38,380 bases of DNA from an uncultured Flavobacteriaceae bacterium (lineage in GTDB: Bacteria; Bacteroidota; Bacteroidia; Flavobacteriales; Flavobacteriaceae), in assembly GCA_913043275.1 (NCBI GenBank), contig CAJWLL010000018.1, forward strand, positions 1-38,380. Direction: 5' to 3'. A program made the translations under genes and the position numbers. The notes below the pieces were generated by a model. That model did not search any database. It had not been told where the DNA came from and worked only from the letters and a program-made list of their open reading frames with translations. Each line of letters opens with the position of its first letter. The first letter of the stretch is position 1. Below, piece by piece: positions 16,385 through 25,046 of this stretch.

Positions 16385-17463
16385 TCCCGTTTATAAAAAT
16401 CGAAACCCTCCAAAAGGTTTTTGGTTGGAACTTCAATATCGATTGCCGGCTGCCCAAGTGCATAAAGTAATACGAATTTTATTTTACCGTGACTATTCTT
16501 TTTATCATATTTCAATAAACCTATTATTGCAGCCAAATTGTCATTTGAAAAACTTACTTTGGGAAAAATTTCAAGAAATACGCTTTTAATTTCTTCAGCA
16601 ACCTTCAAATCAAGCCCACACACTTGGCTGGCCAAATAGGATTCGATAATCATTCCTATAGCTATAGCTTCACCGTGGGGAAGACTTCTTATTTTTCGAT
16701 TGTTCAGGCAATGGGTTTCAATGGCATGACCCAGTGTATGACCAAAATTGAGAATTTTTCTTATGTTTGATTCGTATAGGTCTTCGTTAACTACTATGTT
16801 TTTTATTGAAACCGAATGATGGATATAATCTTCTATTTTTTCATCTTTCAATAACTTGTATTTTGATAGTTTTTTGAAATACTCCTTGTCTCTGATGATG
16901 CCGTGCTTTAACATTTCAGCGTACCCACTCTTATATTCTTTTTCTGGTAAGGTTTTCAAATATTGAGAGTCAATGATTACCATTTTGGGGTGGGTAATGA
17001 TTCCGATTTGGTTTTTTAAACCTCTAAAATCAACCCCTGTTTTTCCTCCTACGGAAGCATCTACCATTGACAATAAGGTGGTAGGGACATTGATAAAATC
17101 AATACCCCTTTTGAAAGTTGCAGCTACAAATCCTCCTAGGTCTGTGACCACACCTCCTCCCAAATTGATTAAAAGACTTTTTCGATCCGCTCCCAAATCA
17201 GAAAGCTGTTGCCAAACCCAATGGCATGTTTTAAGGTTTTTGTTTTCCTCACCGGCATTCATTTTAATAATACTAGCGTTATTTAATTTTGAAAAATGTT
17301 TTAAAAATAAATTGAGACAGTACTCTTTGGTATAGTTATCTACCAGAATAAAAATTGAGGAGTATCCCTCTGTTTCTAAAAATGAGTTGAGTGCAACATA
17401 TGCTTCATTAGAAAATAAAACCTTGAATCCTTTGCCCCTAATTGCCGAAACTGTTTTTTTCAT
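16381..17463 (-). CDS. aroB: 3-dehydroquinate synthase AroB
   Basis: Converts DAHP to 3-dehydroquinate, the second step of the shikimate pathway, using NAD+ and a divalent metal. The NAD-binding region LLINLGGGVVTDLGGFVAATFKRG and the substrate loop SMVDASVGGKTGVDF are conserved. The metal ligands are Glu in SGYAEMLKHG and the two His in FGHTLGHAIE and LPHGEAIAIGM. At 360 aa it is a stand-alone enzyme rather than part of a fungal AROM-type fusion. No other shikimate genes are in the window. The 3' end overlaps convergent ppc by four bases. The upstream gap to the next minus-strand gene is 48 bases. Confidence 0.95.
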   Translation of the reverse strand: MKKTVSAIRGKGFKVLFSNEAYVALNSFLETEGYSSIFILVDNYTKEYCLNLFLKHFSKLNNASIIKMNAGEENKNLKTCHWVWQQLSDLGADRKSLLINLGGGVVTDLGGFVAATFKRGIDFINVPTTLLSMVDASVGGKTGVDFRGLKNQIGIITHPKMVIIDSQYLKTLPEKEYKSGYAEMLKHGIIRDKEYFKKLSKYKLLKDEKIEDYIHHSVSIKNIVVNEDLYESNIRKILNFGHTLGHAIETHCLNNRKIRSLPHGEAIAIGMIIESYLASQVCGLDLKVAEEIKSVFLEIFPKVSFSNDNLAAIIGLLKYDKKNSHGKIKFVLLYALGQPAIDIEVPTKNLLEGFDFYKRD

Positions 17464-17511
17464 GCTTGTAAAAGTAAAACATTAGATTGAATTGTTACTC
17501 TGAATACATGA

Positions 17512-17871
17512 TTAGCTGCGGTAGTTTAGTTTAACAACTTCAACTGTCTTTTCGCAATTCTTTAACGTTATTGAAATGGGCTTTTTGTCCCAGTACCCAT
17601 TTATAAAATATATTTTACAACTATCTTTTTGGGTGTTACTTTTTCCGAAATCAACATTTGCTTTGTTTAGAAAACCCTTAAAAGCAATAGAGTCAAATTC
17701 ACGAGTTATCTTGTTTTGTGGTTTCCAAGCTTTTTTTGATAGATTACTGATTACTCTATCGTTGGGCCCATAATTACAAGTAGCTTTTTTGCCATTTAGA
17801 ATAAGTGCTAAAAAAATCAAACCAATTGAAAATCCCATCATATAGAAACCCAGCCGATACATTAATTTCAT
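17512..17871 (-). CDS. DUF4258-like membrane-anchored protein
   Basis: A 119-aa protein with one N-terminal hydrophobic helix (about residues 7-25, LGFYMMGFSIGLIFLALIL) followed by a globular part. The motifs KKATCNYGPNDRV and KDSCKIYF resemble flavobacterial proteins that I recall as DUF4258-containing, an assignment made without a search. Three cysteines lie in the soluble part. The start overlaps the tsaE stop as ATGA, indicating translational coupling with tsaE. In related genomes, as I recall, an alanine dehydrogenase gene lies between tsaE and this gene; here it is absent. The function is unknown, and an anchored envelope protein is the best description. Confidence 0.7.
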   Translation of the reverse strand: MKLMYRLGFYMMGFSIGLIFLALILNGKKATCNYGPNDRVISNLSKKAWKPQNKITREFDSIAFKGFLNKANVDFGKSNTQKDSCKIYFINGYWDKKPISITLKNCEKTVEVVKLNYRS

Positions 17872-18278
17872 ATTTGATCTACATTTATGGTTCTTGTTTG
17901 ATCTTCATTGATGCTGATAGTGACTTTAGTGTGAGGTGGTAACAATGGACTTATTATTTCCCCCCATTCAATAAGACATAAATTTTCAGATTCCAAATAT
18001 TCTTCTGTACCTATGTCCATTGCCTCTTCGATGTTTTTAAGTCGGTAAAAATCAAAGTGGTAAACACCTCCCTTGCTTGCGCTGATGTAATGATTGACAA
18101 TTGAAAAGCTAGGACTCGAAATAGTTTCAGTCACCTCCCATTTTTGACATAGACTGGAAATGAGCGTAGTTTTTCCTGCTCCCATAGGACCTTCAAAACA
18201 AATAACATGGCTAAGTAAACGCTCATCTAAATATTCGACTGCTTCTTCAATTTGCTTCAAATTAAAACGAAAAGACAT
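17868..18278 (-). CDS. tsaE: tRNA t6A biosynthesis ATPase TsaE
   Basis: The ATPase partner of the TsaB-TsaD complex that makes N6-threonylcarbamoyladenosine at position 37 of ANN-reading tRNAs. The Walker A motif EGPMGAGKTT lies at residues 29-38. SSPSFSIVNHY, YHFDFYRL and LIEWGE are the usual TsaE motifs. The length (136 aa) is normal. It is 15 bases downstream of porX and overlaps the DUF4258-like gene by four bases, so the three form a compact unit. A -7-like TAAATTTG lies just before its ATG and could give a separate transcript. TsaB, TsaC and TsaD are not in the window. Confidence 0.93.
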   Translation of the reverse strand: MSFRFNLKQIEEAVEYLDERLLSHVICFEGPMGAGKTTLISSLCQKWEVTETISSPSFSIVNHYISASKGGVYHFDFYRLKNIEEAMDIGTEEYLESENLCLIEWGEIISPLLPPHTKVTISINEDQTRTINVDQI

Positions 18279-18282
18279 ATTG

Positions 18283-18290
18283 CAAATTTA
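18283..18290 (-). promoter_or_regulatory. Possible internal -7 element before tsaE
   Basis: On the minus strand TAAATTTG ends four bases before the tsaE ATG, overlapping the gap after the porX stop. The nearest TTTTG upstream is 23 bases away, slightly long for a -33 box. If used, the transcript would begin at or next to the start codon. Confidence 0.25.
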
Positions 18291-18293
18291 AAA

Positions 18294-19847
18294 CTATCGA
18301 GGACGCATTAAAACAAAAGGTATGATCATTTCTTCCATAGATATTCCACCGTGTTGAAAAGTGTTTCGAAAATGATTGGCATATTGATTGAAATTATTCT
18401 GATAAACAAAATACTGTTGTTCTCTTGCAAATATAAACTTGCTATTGAGATTGGGTGCAGGTAACTTAATAGTTTTGGGGTCATTAACTTCCATTACTGA
18501 TTTAGCTGGATAGCTCAAGCTTTGTCCTGTTTTGTAGCGAAGATTTACGCTTAGTTCACGATTACCTTTAATTTCAAGTGATTGTTCGACATTGATAGTC
18601 CCGTGGTCAGTAGTGATGATTAGATTAAATCCCAGTTTTCTCGCTTTTTGAATGATTTCAAGTAGTGGCGAATTTTTAAACCATGAGAGGGTAAGAGATC
18701 TGAAAGCCTTATTGTCTGAAGCCAATTCTTTAATGATCTCCATTTCTGTTTTTGCATGGGAAATCATATCTACAAAATTATATACAACCACCAACAAATC
18801 ATCTTTTTGGTGATTATTGAGAGATTTGGTCAATTCTCTTCCAGCTTTGATATTAGTGATTTTATAATAACTGAGCTGTGACTTGATTCCATTTCTTAGT
18901 AATTGTGCTTTTAGAAATTCTGCTTCATTGAGGTTTTTACCTCCTTCTTCATTTTCATTGACCCATAACTCAGGATGTTTTTTTTGTGCTTCAAGAGGCA
19001 TCATTCCAGAAAATATCGCGTTTCGTGCATAGTGGGTAGCAGTAGGCAGAATACTGAAATAGCTTATTTCTTCTTCCTTGCGGTAGTGATTTTCTATGAT
19101 GGGTGAAATCATTTTCCATTGATCAAAACGTAGATTGTCTATGACTAGCATGAGTGTAGTTTTACTAGGTTCATTTCTAAGTAAGGGAAAGAGTTTTTCT
19201 TTAATTATTTGATGAGACATCAAAGGTCCCGATTCGTTGACAATCCATTTTTCATAGTTCTTTTCAATAAATTTAGCAAAAAGGCGATTGGCCTCTTTCA
19301 TTTGATTTTGAAAAATTTCAAGCATTGCTTGATCCTCTAAGCTCTCTAATTCCATTTCCCAATAGAGCATTTTGATGTAAAAATTAGACCATTCTTCGTG
19401 TGTATGAAGCTCATTTAACGATAATGAAATAATTTGAAATGCTTGTTGATAATTGATAATGGTTTTTTCTGCAATCAAATTTTTGTGTTCAAATAATTTT
19501 TTGAGAGCAAGTAAAATTTGATTGGGATTAACAGGTTTGATCAAATAGTCTGAAATTTTGGATCCAATGGCTTCCTCCATTATTTGTTCCGCTTCATTTT
19601 TTGTAATCATGATGACGGGAAGATTGGGATAGCTCAATTTAATTTGGTTAAGCGTTTCTAATCCTCCAAGTCCAGGCATGTTTTCATCCAACAACACAAC
19701 GTCAAAAACATTATCTTGAAGGATTAATAAGGCGTCTTGACCATTGTTGCAGGCAGTGGTTGGGTACCCCTTAGCTTTTAGAAATAAGAAATGGGGCTTA
19801 AGTAATTCGATTTCATCATCTACCCACAAGATTTTGATTGGAGTCAT
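18294..19847 (-). CDS. porX: PorX, type IX secretion response regulator with PglZ domain
   Basis: A 517-aa two-part regulator of the type IX secretion system and gliding genes, as known for Porphyromonas gingivalis PorX. The N-terminal receiver domain (about 4-120) has acidic residues Asp10-Asp11 and the phosphoacceptor Asp54 in VVLLDENMPG, with Thr81 and the Lys of LIKP at about 103. The C-terminal alkaline-phosphatase-superfamily PglZ domain has LMLVIDNLRFDQW (Asp236), LPTATHYARNAIFSGMMP (Thr270) and TTDHGT, matching the metal-binding residues. No DNA-binding domain is present. The partner kinase PorY is not nearby, as is usual. Its presence implies the organism has type IX secretion, although no structural gene of that system is in the window. 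Confidence 0.9.
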   Translation of the reverse strand: MTPIKILWVDDEIELLKPHFLFLKAKGYPTTACNNGQDALLILQDNVFDVVLLDENMPGLGGLETLNQIKLSYPNLPVIMITKNEAEQIMEEAIGSKISDYLIKPVNPNQILLALKKLFEHKNLIAEKTIINYQQAFQIISLSLNELHTHEEWSNFYIKMLYWEMELESLEDQAMLEIFQNQMKEANRLFAKFIEKNYEKWIVNESGPLMSHQIIKEKLFPLLRNEPSKTTLMLVIDNLRFDQWKMISPIIENHYRKEEEISYFSILPTATHYARNAIFSGMMPLEAQKKHPELWVNENEEGGKNLNEAEFLKAQLLRNGIKSQLSYYKITNIKAGRELTKSLNNHQKDDLLVVVYNFVDMISHAKTEMEIIKELASDNKAFRSLTLSWFKNSPLLEIIQKARKLGFNLIITTDHGTINVEQSLEIKGNRELSVNLRYKTGQSLSYPAKSVMEVNDPKTIKLPAPNLNSKFIFAREQQYFVYQNNFNQYANHFRNTFQHGGISMEEMIIPFVLMRPR

Positions 19848-20351
19848 TTTGTATATCTTTGAAGTAAGATTAACAATTTTGAAAAAATAAATATAATCCT
19901 TTTAAACGACTCAATTTATGGTTTTATAGGTATTCGTTCTAGATTTCCATTTGAGATAATTTTCTACCCAATTTTTTAGTGCCTAAGAAGATTTTACTAA
20001 AAGGGATATTAGTTATATTATATAAAACTATCTTTAAACGACAATCTTATTTTTAATTTCTTCGTAGTCTATTTAAAGTACTAATTACTAATTATTGACC
20101 TTTATGCCCTTGCTTTTACTGACATTAGTAGTTGTAGCTGATATTCTAATATTGAATTTTAAATGCTTTAATAGTAAAGTTGTGAAGTAGTAATAACCAA
20201 GTCTTAATGAAATCAAACGATTAATCACTTAAAAAATTTCAAATTTTAGATATTTTTGTTAGTCAACAAGAACTTTTGTGCATTGAGCAAAAGTCTTATT
20301 TATGTTTTCAGAGAAATCAGCATCTAACTTAAATTTCATATTTTTGCAACT
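19848..20351. other. Gene-free 504-base region between porX and lpxD
   Basis: An AT-rich divergent intergenic region. It holds two copies of TTTAAACGAC (19901-19910 and 20033-20042). It also holds a perfect inverted repeat ACTTTTG/CAAAAGT around a 9-base loop (20272-20294) upstream of lpxD, and a -7-like TATTTTTG next to the lpxD start. One tiny frame (20104-20190, 28 codons, mostly hydrophobic) is open but has no supporting signal. I find no tRNA-like fold and no gene remnant with recognisable motifs. Confidence 0.5.
20339..20346 (+). promoter_or_regulatory. -7 promoter element of the lpxD operon
   Basis: TATTTTTG matches TAnnTTTG and ends five bases before the lpxD ATG. No TTG sits at the expected -33 position. 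If this element is used, the mRNA would be leaderless or nearly so. Confidence 0.35.
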
Positions 20352-21374
20352 ATGAAATTTACAGCTCAAGAAATCGCAACTCAACTTCAAGGGACTGTGG
20401 AGGGAGATCCTAATGCCGAGATTTTTCAACTTTCAAAAATTGAAGAAGCAGAAAAGGGATCGCTAACTTTTTTATCTAACCCAAAATACACCCCATTTAT
20501 ATATAAAACACAAGCATCTGTAACCATCGTGAATCAGGATTTTGTTCCAGAGGATGATTTATCCACCACATTGGTAAGGGTTAATAATGCGTATGATTCA
20601 TTTACCAATCTTTTGGACTTCTACAACAAGGGAAAAACCGTCAAACTAGGTGTCGCAAAATCTGCTTTAATAGATCCATCGATTAAAATTGGAAAAAACT
20701 GTTTTATCGGTGAATTGGCATGTGTAAATGAAGGTGTTGAGATTTCTGATGATGTTAAGATCTATCCTCAGGTATATATAGGAAGTAATGTTTGTATTGG
20801 GGCTCGTACAATTATTTTTGCTGGTGCAAAAATTTTGGAAGACTCTATTATAGGAGAAAATTGTATAATACATAGTGGAGCTGTTATTGGTTCAGATGGT
20901 TTTGGATTCGCACCACAGGAAAATGGAAATTATAAAAAAATACCTCAAACGGGAATAGTTATTTTGGGGGATTTTGTTGAGGTTGGATCTAACTCAACCA
21001 TAGATAGAGCAACCCTCGGAGTTACTTCAATTGGAAATGGGGTTAAACTTGATAATCAGATTCAGATTGCTCACAACGTTGAAATAGGAGATAATACTGT
21101 TATAGCAGCTCAAACTGGAATTGCAGGGTCATCCAAAATTGGTAAAAACTGTGTGATTGGTGGTCAGGCAGGAGTTGCAGGCCACATCAATATAGGAGAT
21201 AATGTTAAAATTCAGGGTCAATCTGGGGTAATCAGTAATATTAAAGATAATGCAACTATACAAGGGACCCCTGCATTTTCATACAACGACTACAACAAAT
21301 CTTATGTTTATTTCAAAAACTTACCCAACATCGCAAAAGAAATAAACCGAATAATCAAAAAGCTTAACCTATGA
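20352..21374 (+). CDS. lpxD: UDP-3-O-acylglucosamine N-acyltransferase LpxD
   Basis: Adds the N-linked 3-hydroxyacyl chain to UDP-3-O-acylglucosamine in lipid A synthesis, using acyl-ACP. The N-terminal uridine-binding domain covers about 1-100 and includes [15 protein letters not shown]. It is followed by left-handed beta-helix hexapeptide repeats and the catalytic His241 in [10 protein letters not shown]. The motif GSDGFGFAP is at about 180-188. At 340 aa it is full length. The stop overlaps the lpxC/fabZ start as ATGA, beginning a run of seven closely spaced genes. The presence of lpxD, lpxC and lpxA confirms a Gram-negative outer membrane with lipid A. Confidence 0.96.
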   Translation: MKFTAQEIATQLQGTVEGDPNAEIFQLSKIEEAEKGSLTFLSNPKYTPFIYKTQASVTIVNQDFVPEDDLSTTLVRVNNAYDSFTNLLDFYNKGKTVKLGVAKSALIDPSIKIGKNCFIGELACVNEGVEISDDVKIYPQVYIGSNVCIGARTIIFAGAKILEDSIIGENCIIHSGAVIGSDGFGFAPQENGNYKKIPQTGIVILGDFVEVGSNSTIDRATLGVTSIGNGVKLDNQIQIAHNVEIGDNTVIAAQTGIAGSSKIGKNCVIGGQAGVAGHINIGDNVKIQGQSGVISNIKDNATIQGTPAFSYNDYNKSYVYFKNLPNIAKEINRIIKKLNL

Positions 21375-22771
21375 CAAAAAAAAAATCTAATCAAAGAACA
21401 CTTAAAGAAAAAGTAAAACTAGACGGTGTTGGTCTCCATACAGGGAAAAGTGTCAGTATTACTTTTAGACCTGCTCCAGAAGACACAGGTTATGTTTTTG
21501 TGAGAACAGATTTAAATCCATCAGTAGAAATCCCTGCAGACGTTAATTTTGTGATCAATACAGATCGTGGGACTAATCTCGAAAAAGATGGTGCCAAGAT
21601 CCAAACTTCAGAACATGTGTTGGCTTCTTTGGTTGGGATGGGTGTAGACAATTGTTTTATTGAATTAGATTCTGCCGAATCACCTATAATGGATGGATCA
21701 TCAAAATTTTTTGTTGAAGCAATAGAATCTGTTGGAATTGAAGATCAAGAGAAATTTAGAGAAGAATATGTCGTAACCGATCTAATCACTTTCAAGGATG
21801 ATAAAACAGGAAGTGAGATTACCCTAATTCCTTCCGACGAATACCAGGTTACTACTATGGTTGATTTTGAGACCAAGGTTTTGGGCACTCAAAACGCTTC
21901 ATTGGATTCCATTAATGATTTCAAGGAAACCATTGCACCTTCTAGAACCTTTAGTTTTTTGCACGAACTGGAGATGTTATTAGAAAATGGATTGATTAAG
22001 GGAGGTGATTTAAACAATGCTATTGTTTATGTGGACAAGCCTCTTTCTGAATATAATATGGAGCGTTTAAAAGAAGCTTTTGGAAAAGAAAACATTTCTG
22101 TACAACCCAATGGGATTTTAGACAACTTAAGTCTTCATTTCTCGAATGAAGCGGCCCGACATAAACTTTTAGATGTGATTGGAGATCTTGCCCTGGTTGG
22201 AGTTCCAATAAGAGGAAAAGTTTTTGCACATAAGCCTGGACATAAAGTAAATACTGATTTTTCGAGAAAACTCTCACAAATTATCAAGCAAGAAAGACGT
22301 CAGAATGCTCCAAAGGTTGACCTCAATTCTGAGCCTCTTATGGATATCAACGCTATCATCAAAATGTTACCACACCGTCCCCCTTTTCTTTTAGTAGATA
22401 AAATATTTGAACTTTCTGAGACCCATGTTGTTGGTCTTAAGAATGTCACAATGAACGAACCTTTTTTTGTTGGTCATTTCCCTGGTGAGCCAGTAATGCC
22501 AGGTGTTCTTCAAATAGAAGCGATGGCTCAAGCAGGAGGTGTTCTTTTGCTTAATACAGTCTCTGATCCAGAAAACTACCTTACATTATTTATGAAAATG
22601 GACAACGTCAAATTTAAAAGACCAGTAAAACCTGGTGATACGCTCGTTTTTAAATTGGAATTGATCTCTCCAATACGAAGAGGTATATGCCATATGAAAG
22701 GAATGACATTTGTAAATGGAAACCTAGTTACTGAAGGCGAACTCATGGCGCAAATTATCAAACGCAAATAA
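21371..22771 (+). CDS. lpxC/fabZ: Bifunctional LpxC deacetylase / FabZ dehydratase
   Basis: A fusion typical of Bacteroidota. The LpxC part (about 8-310) is the zinc-dependent deacetylase that commits to lipid A. The zinc ligands are His82 in SEHVLASL, and His264 and Asp268 in [11 protein letters not shown], with His291 in [10 protein letters not shown] as a likely catalytic residue. The FabZ part (about 318-466) is a hot-dog-fold 3-hydroxyacyl-ACP dehydratase with [13 protein letters not shown], His369 in GHFPGEP and Glu383 in [11 protein letters not shown]. The fusion joins two enzymes that compete for the same 3-hydroxyacyl-ACP pool, so expression of the two is locked together. It overlaps lpxD by four bases and precedes lpxA by two. 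Confidence 0.97.
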   Translation: MTKKKSNQRTLKEKVKLDGVGLHTGKSVSITFRPAPEDTGYVFVRTDLNPSVEIPADVNFVINTDRGTNLEKDGAKIQTSEHVLASLVGMGVDNCFIELDSAESPIMDGSSKFFVEAIESVGIEDQEKFREEYVVTDLITFKDDKTGSEITLIPSDEYQVTTMVDFETKVLGTQNASLDSINDFKETIAPSRTFSFLHELEMLLENGLIKGGDLNNAIVYVDKPLSEYNMERLKEAFGKENISVQPNGILDNLSLHFSNEAARHKLLDVIGDLALVGVPIRGKVFAHKPGHKVNTDFSRKLSQIIKQERRQNAPKVDLNSEPLMDINAIIKMLPHRPPFLLVDKIFELSETHVVGLKNVTMNEPFFVGHFPGEPVMPGVLQIEAMAQAGGVLLLNTVSDPENYLTLFMKMDNVKFKRPVKPGDTLVFKLELISPIRRGICHMKGMTFVNGNLVTEGELMAQIIKRK

Positions 22772-22773
22772 TA

Positions 22774-23559
22774 ATGAAACAACCCTTATCTTATATCCAC
22801 CCTGAAGCTAAAGTAGCCAAAAATGTCGTAATTGAACCCTTTACCACCATTGACAATAATGTAGAAATCGGGGAGGGAACATGGATAGGCTCTAATGTAA
22901 CTATAATGGAGGGTGCTAGGATAGGAAAAAATTGCAGTATTTTTCCGGGTGCTGTTATTGCAGCATTACCACAAGATTTAAAATTCCAAGGGGAAGACAC
23001 TTTAGCTTTTATAGGTGATAATACTACTATCAGAGAGTGCGTAACTATAAATAGGGGTACATCTGACCGTCAACTTACTAGAATAGGAAAGAATTGTTTG
23101 ATCATGGCCTATTGCCATATTGCTCATGACTGTTTTGTTGGTGATAACTGCATTTTTTCAAACAGCAGTACTCTTGCAGGACATATAACCATTGGCAATT
23201 ATGTAATTTTAGCTGGGTTGGTTGCTGTTCATCAGTTCTCCACTATCGGAGATCACGCGTTTATTGCAGGAGGATCACTGGTAAGAAAGGACGTTCCTCC
23301 CTATGTTAAAGCTGCCCGTGAGCCACTTTCATATGTAGGCATCAATTCTGTTGGATTAAGAAGAAGAGGGTTTGCTTCCGAAAAAATTACAGAGATCCAG
23401 AATATTTACAGAAATTTATATCAAAAAAAAATGAACAATACACAAGCTGTTGATATAATCGAGGCGGAAATGGTTGCCTCTCCAGAAAGAGATGAAATTT
23501 TACAATTCATCAGAAACTCTCAAAGAGGAATTATGAAAGGTTATTTCCAAAAAAATTAA
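22774..23559 (+). CDS. lpxA: UDP-N-acetylglucosamine acyltransferase LpxA
   Basis: Catalyses the first step of lipid A synthesis, transfer of a 3-hydroxyacyl chain from ACP to UDP-GlcNAc. The protein is a left-handed beta-helix of hexapeptide repeats (about 8-190) with a C-terminal helical domain. The catalytic His118 lies in YCHIAHDCFVGDN, and INRGTSDRQLT and HQFSTIGDHAFIAGG are further family stretches. Its 261 aa match the usual length. It starts two bases after lpxC/fabZ and is followed by efp after 11 bases, so it shares the operon. Confidence 0.96.
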   Translation: MKQPLSYIHPEAKVAKNVVIEPFTTIDNNVEIGEGTWIGSNVTIMEGARIGKNCSIFPGAVIAALPQDLKFQGEDTLAFIGDNTTIRECVTINRGTSDRQLTRIGKNCLIMAYCHIAHDCFVGDNCIFSNSSTLAGHITIGNYVILAGLVAVHQFSTIGDHAFIAGGSLVRKDVPPYVKAAREPLSYVGINSVGLRRRGFASEKITEIQNIYRNLYQKKMNNTQAVDIIEAEMVASPERDEILQFIRNSQRGIMKGYFQKN

Positions 23560-23570
23560 GCAATAAACTT

Positions 23571-24137
23571 ATGGTATCTACCTCAGACATCAGAAAAGGA
23601 TTGTGCATTAAGTTCAACAATGATATTTATAAAATTATTGAATTTCTTCATGTTAAACCTGGAAAAGGCCCTGCCTTTGTTAGAACAAAACTAAAGAGTG
23701 TTACCTCTGGTAAGGTGTTGGATAATACTTTTTCTGCTGGCCACAAAATAGAGGATATCCGAGTTGAAACTAACAAATTTCAGTATTTGTATAATGAGGG
23801 AGATGATTATAATTTTATGAACATTGATGACTTCAACCAGATTGTTGTCGACAAAAGAGCTATCGAAAATCCTGGACTGATGAAAGAAGGTGAGACTGTA
23901 AGTATTTCAATTAATACTGAGGATGGTTTACCGCTTTCGGTTGACATGCCTGCCAGTGTGATTCTGGAAGTAATCCACGCTGAACCTGGAATAAAAGGGA
24001 ATACAGCGACCAATACAACTAAGCCGGCTACTGTTGAAACGGGTTTAAAGATAAACGTACCCTTATTCATAAATGAAGGGGATAAAATTAAGGTAGATAC
24101 AGTAAAAGGAAATTATCAAGAAAGGATTAAAGAATAA
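23571..24137 (+). CDS. efp: Elongation factor P
   Basis: Relieves ribosome stalling at polyproline stretches by stimulating peptide-bond formation. The three beta-barrel domains (KOW-like about 1-64, OB about 65-128, C-terminal about 129-188) are all present in the 188-aa protein. The tip loop reads HVKPGKGPAFVRTK, with Lys32 at the position that is modified in E. coli. No modifying enzyme (EpmA/EpmB or EarP) is in the window, so whether Lys32 is modified is open. The C-terminal signature VETGLKINVPLFINEGDKIK is intact. It lies in the lpx-sucD gene run, an arrangement common in flavobacteria. Confidence 0.96.
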   Translation: MVSTSDIRKGLCIKFNNDIYKIIEFLHVKPGKGPAFVRTKLKSVTSGKVLDNTFSAGHKIEDIRVETNKFQYLYNEGDDYNFMNIDDFNQIVVDKRAIENPGLMKEGETVSISINTEDGLPLSVDMPASVILEVIHAEPGIKGNTATNTTKPATVETGLKINVPLFINEGDKIKVDTVKGNYQERIKE

Positions 24138-24168
24138 CTCATAATATTATAATAATCAATTGAAGCCA

Positions 24169-25041
24169 ATGAGTGTATTAGTCAATAAGAAATCTAAAAT
24201 TATAGTTCAGGGTTTTACAGGAAGTGAAGGGACCTTTCATGCAGAGCAGATGATTGCCTATGGAACAAACGTAGTTGGTGGTGTCACCCCTGGAAAGGAA
24301 GGGCAGACCCATTTAGATAAACCTGTTTTCAACTCAGTAGCAAAGGCTGTAAAAGAAGCTCAGGCAGATACATCCATAATATTTGTACCACCGGCATTTG
24401 CAGCTGATGCTATTATGGAGGCAGCTGATGCAGGAATCAAAGTTATTGTTGCCATCACAGAGGGTATTCCAGTTGCTGATATGATAATAGTCTCGGACTA
24501 TATCAAAAAAAGTAATTGTACTTTGATTGGTCCCAACTGCCCAGGTATAATAACACCGGAAGAGGCAAAGGTAGGTATTATGCCAGGCTTTGTGTTTAAA
24601 AAGGGGAATGTAGGAATAGTTTCTAAATCGGGAACTTTAACTTATGAAGCAGCTGATCAAGTAGTCAGACAGGGATTGGGAATAACAACAGCAATTGGGA
24701 TTGGTGGTGACCCCATTATCGGTACTACTACGAGGGATGCTGTAGAACTGTTCATGAATGACCCTGAAACAGAGGCCATAGTCGTTATTGGTGAAATAGG
24801 AGGACAATTAGAATCCGATGCAGCTCATTGGATAAAGGAAAATGGCAATTCCAAACCGGTAATTGGTTTTATCGCAGGTGAAACTGCTCCTAAAGGAAGA
24901 ACTATGGGGCATGCGGGTGCCATAGTAGGAGGAAAGGATGACACTGCCCAAGCCAAAAAAAGGATTATGATTTCTTGTGGAATCCATGTTGTAGATTCAC
25001 CCGCCGAGATTGGTAAAAAAGTTGTAGAAGTATTAGGATAA
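24169..25041 (+). CDS. sucD: Succinyl-CoA synthetase alpha subunit
   Basis: The CoA-binding and phosphohistidine-carrying subunit of the TCA-cycle enzyme that makes ATP or GTP from succinyl-CoA. The N-terminal Rossmann domain binds CoA ([14 protein letters not shown], about 15-28). [13 protein letters not shown] is at about 118-130, and the phosphorylated His248 is in [11 protein letters not shown] chose ATG at 24169 (290 aa); the open frame could extend three codons to a TTG at 24160, but the ATG gives the normal N-terminus. The beta subunit gene sucC is not in the window, so the two subunits are encoded apart. It is followed by fabG after five bases. Confidence 0.95.
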   Translation: MSVLVNKKSKIIVQGFTGSEGTFHAEQMIAYGTNVVGGVTPGKEGQTHLDKPVFNSVAKAVKEAQADTSIIFVPPAFAADAIMEAADAGIKVIVAITEGIPVADMIIVSDYIKKSNCTLIGPNCPGIITPEEAKVGIMPGFVFKKGNVGIVSKSGTLTYEAADQVVRQGLGITTAIGIGGDPIIGTTTRDAVELFMNDPETEAIVVIGEIGGQLESDAAHWIKENGNSKPVIGFIAGETAPKGRTMGHAGAIVGGKDDTAQAKKRIMISCGIHVVDSPAEIGKKVVEVLG

Positions 25042-25046
25042 ATTTC

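Noticed and set aside
16973..17335. 120-codon plus-strand frame inside aroB
   Set aside because: It is a shadow of the conserved NAD-binding part of aroB, with no homology pattern and no start signals.
24160..24168. TTG start for sucD three codons upstream
   Set aside because: The ATG at 24169 gives the standard SucD N-terminus, and no signal favours the TTG.
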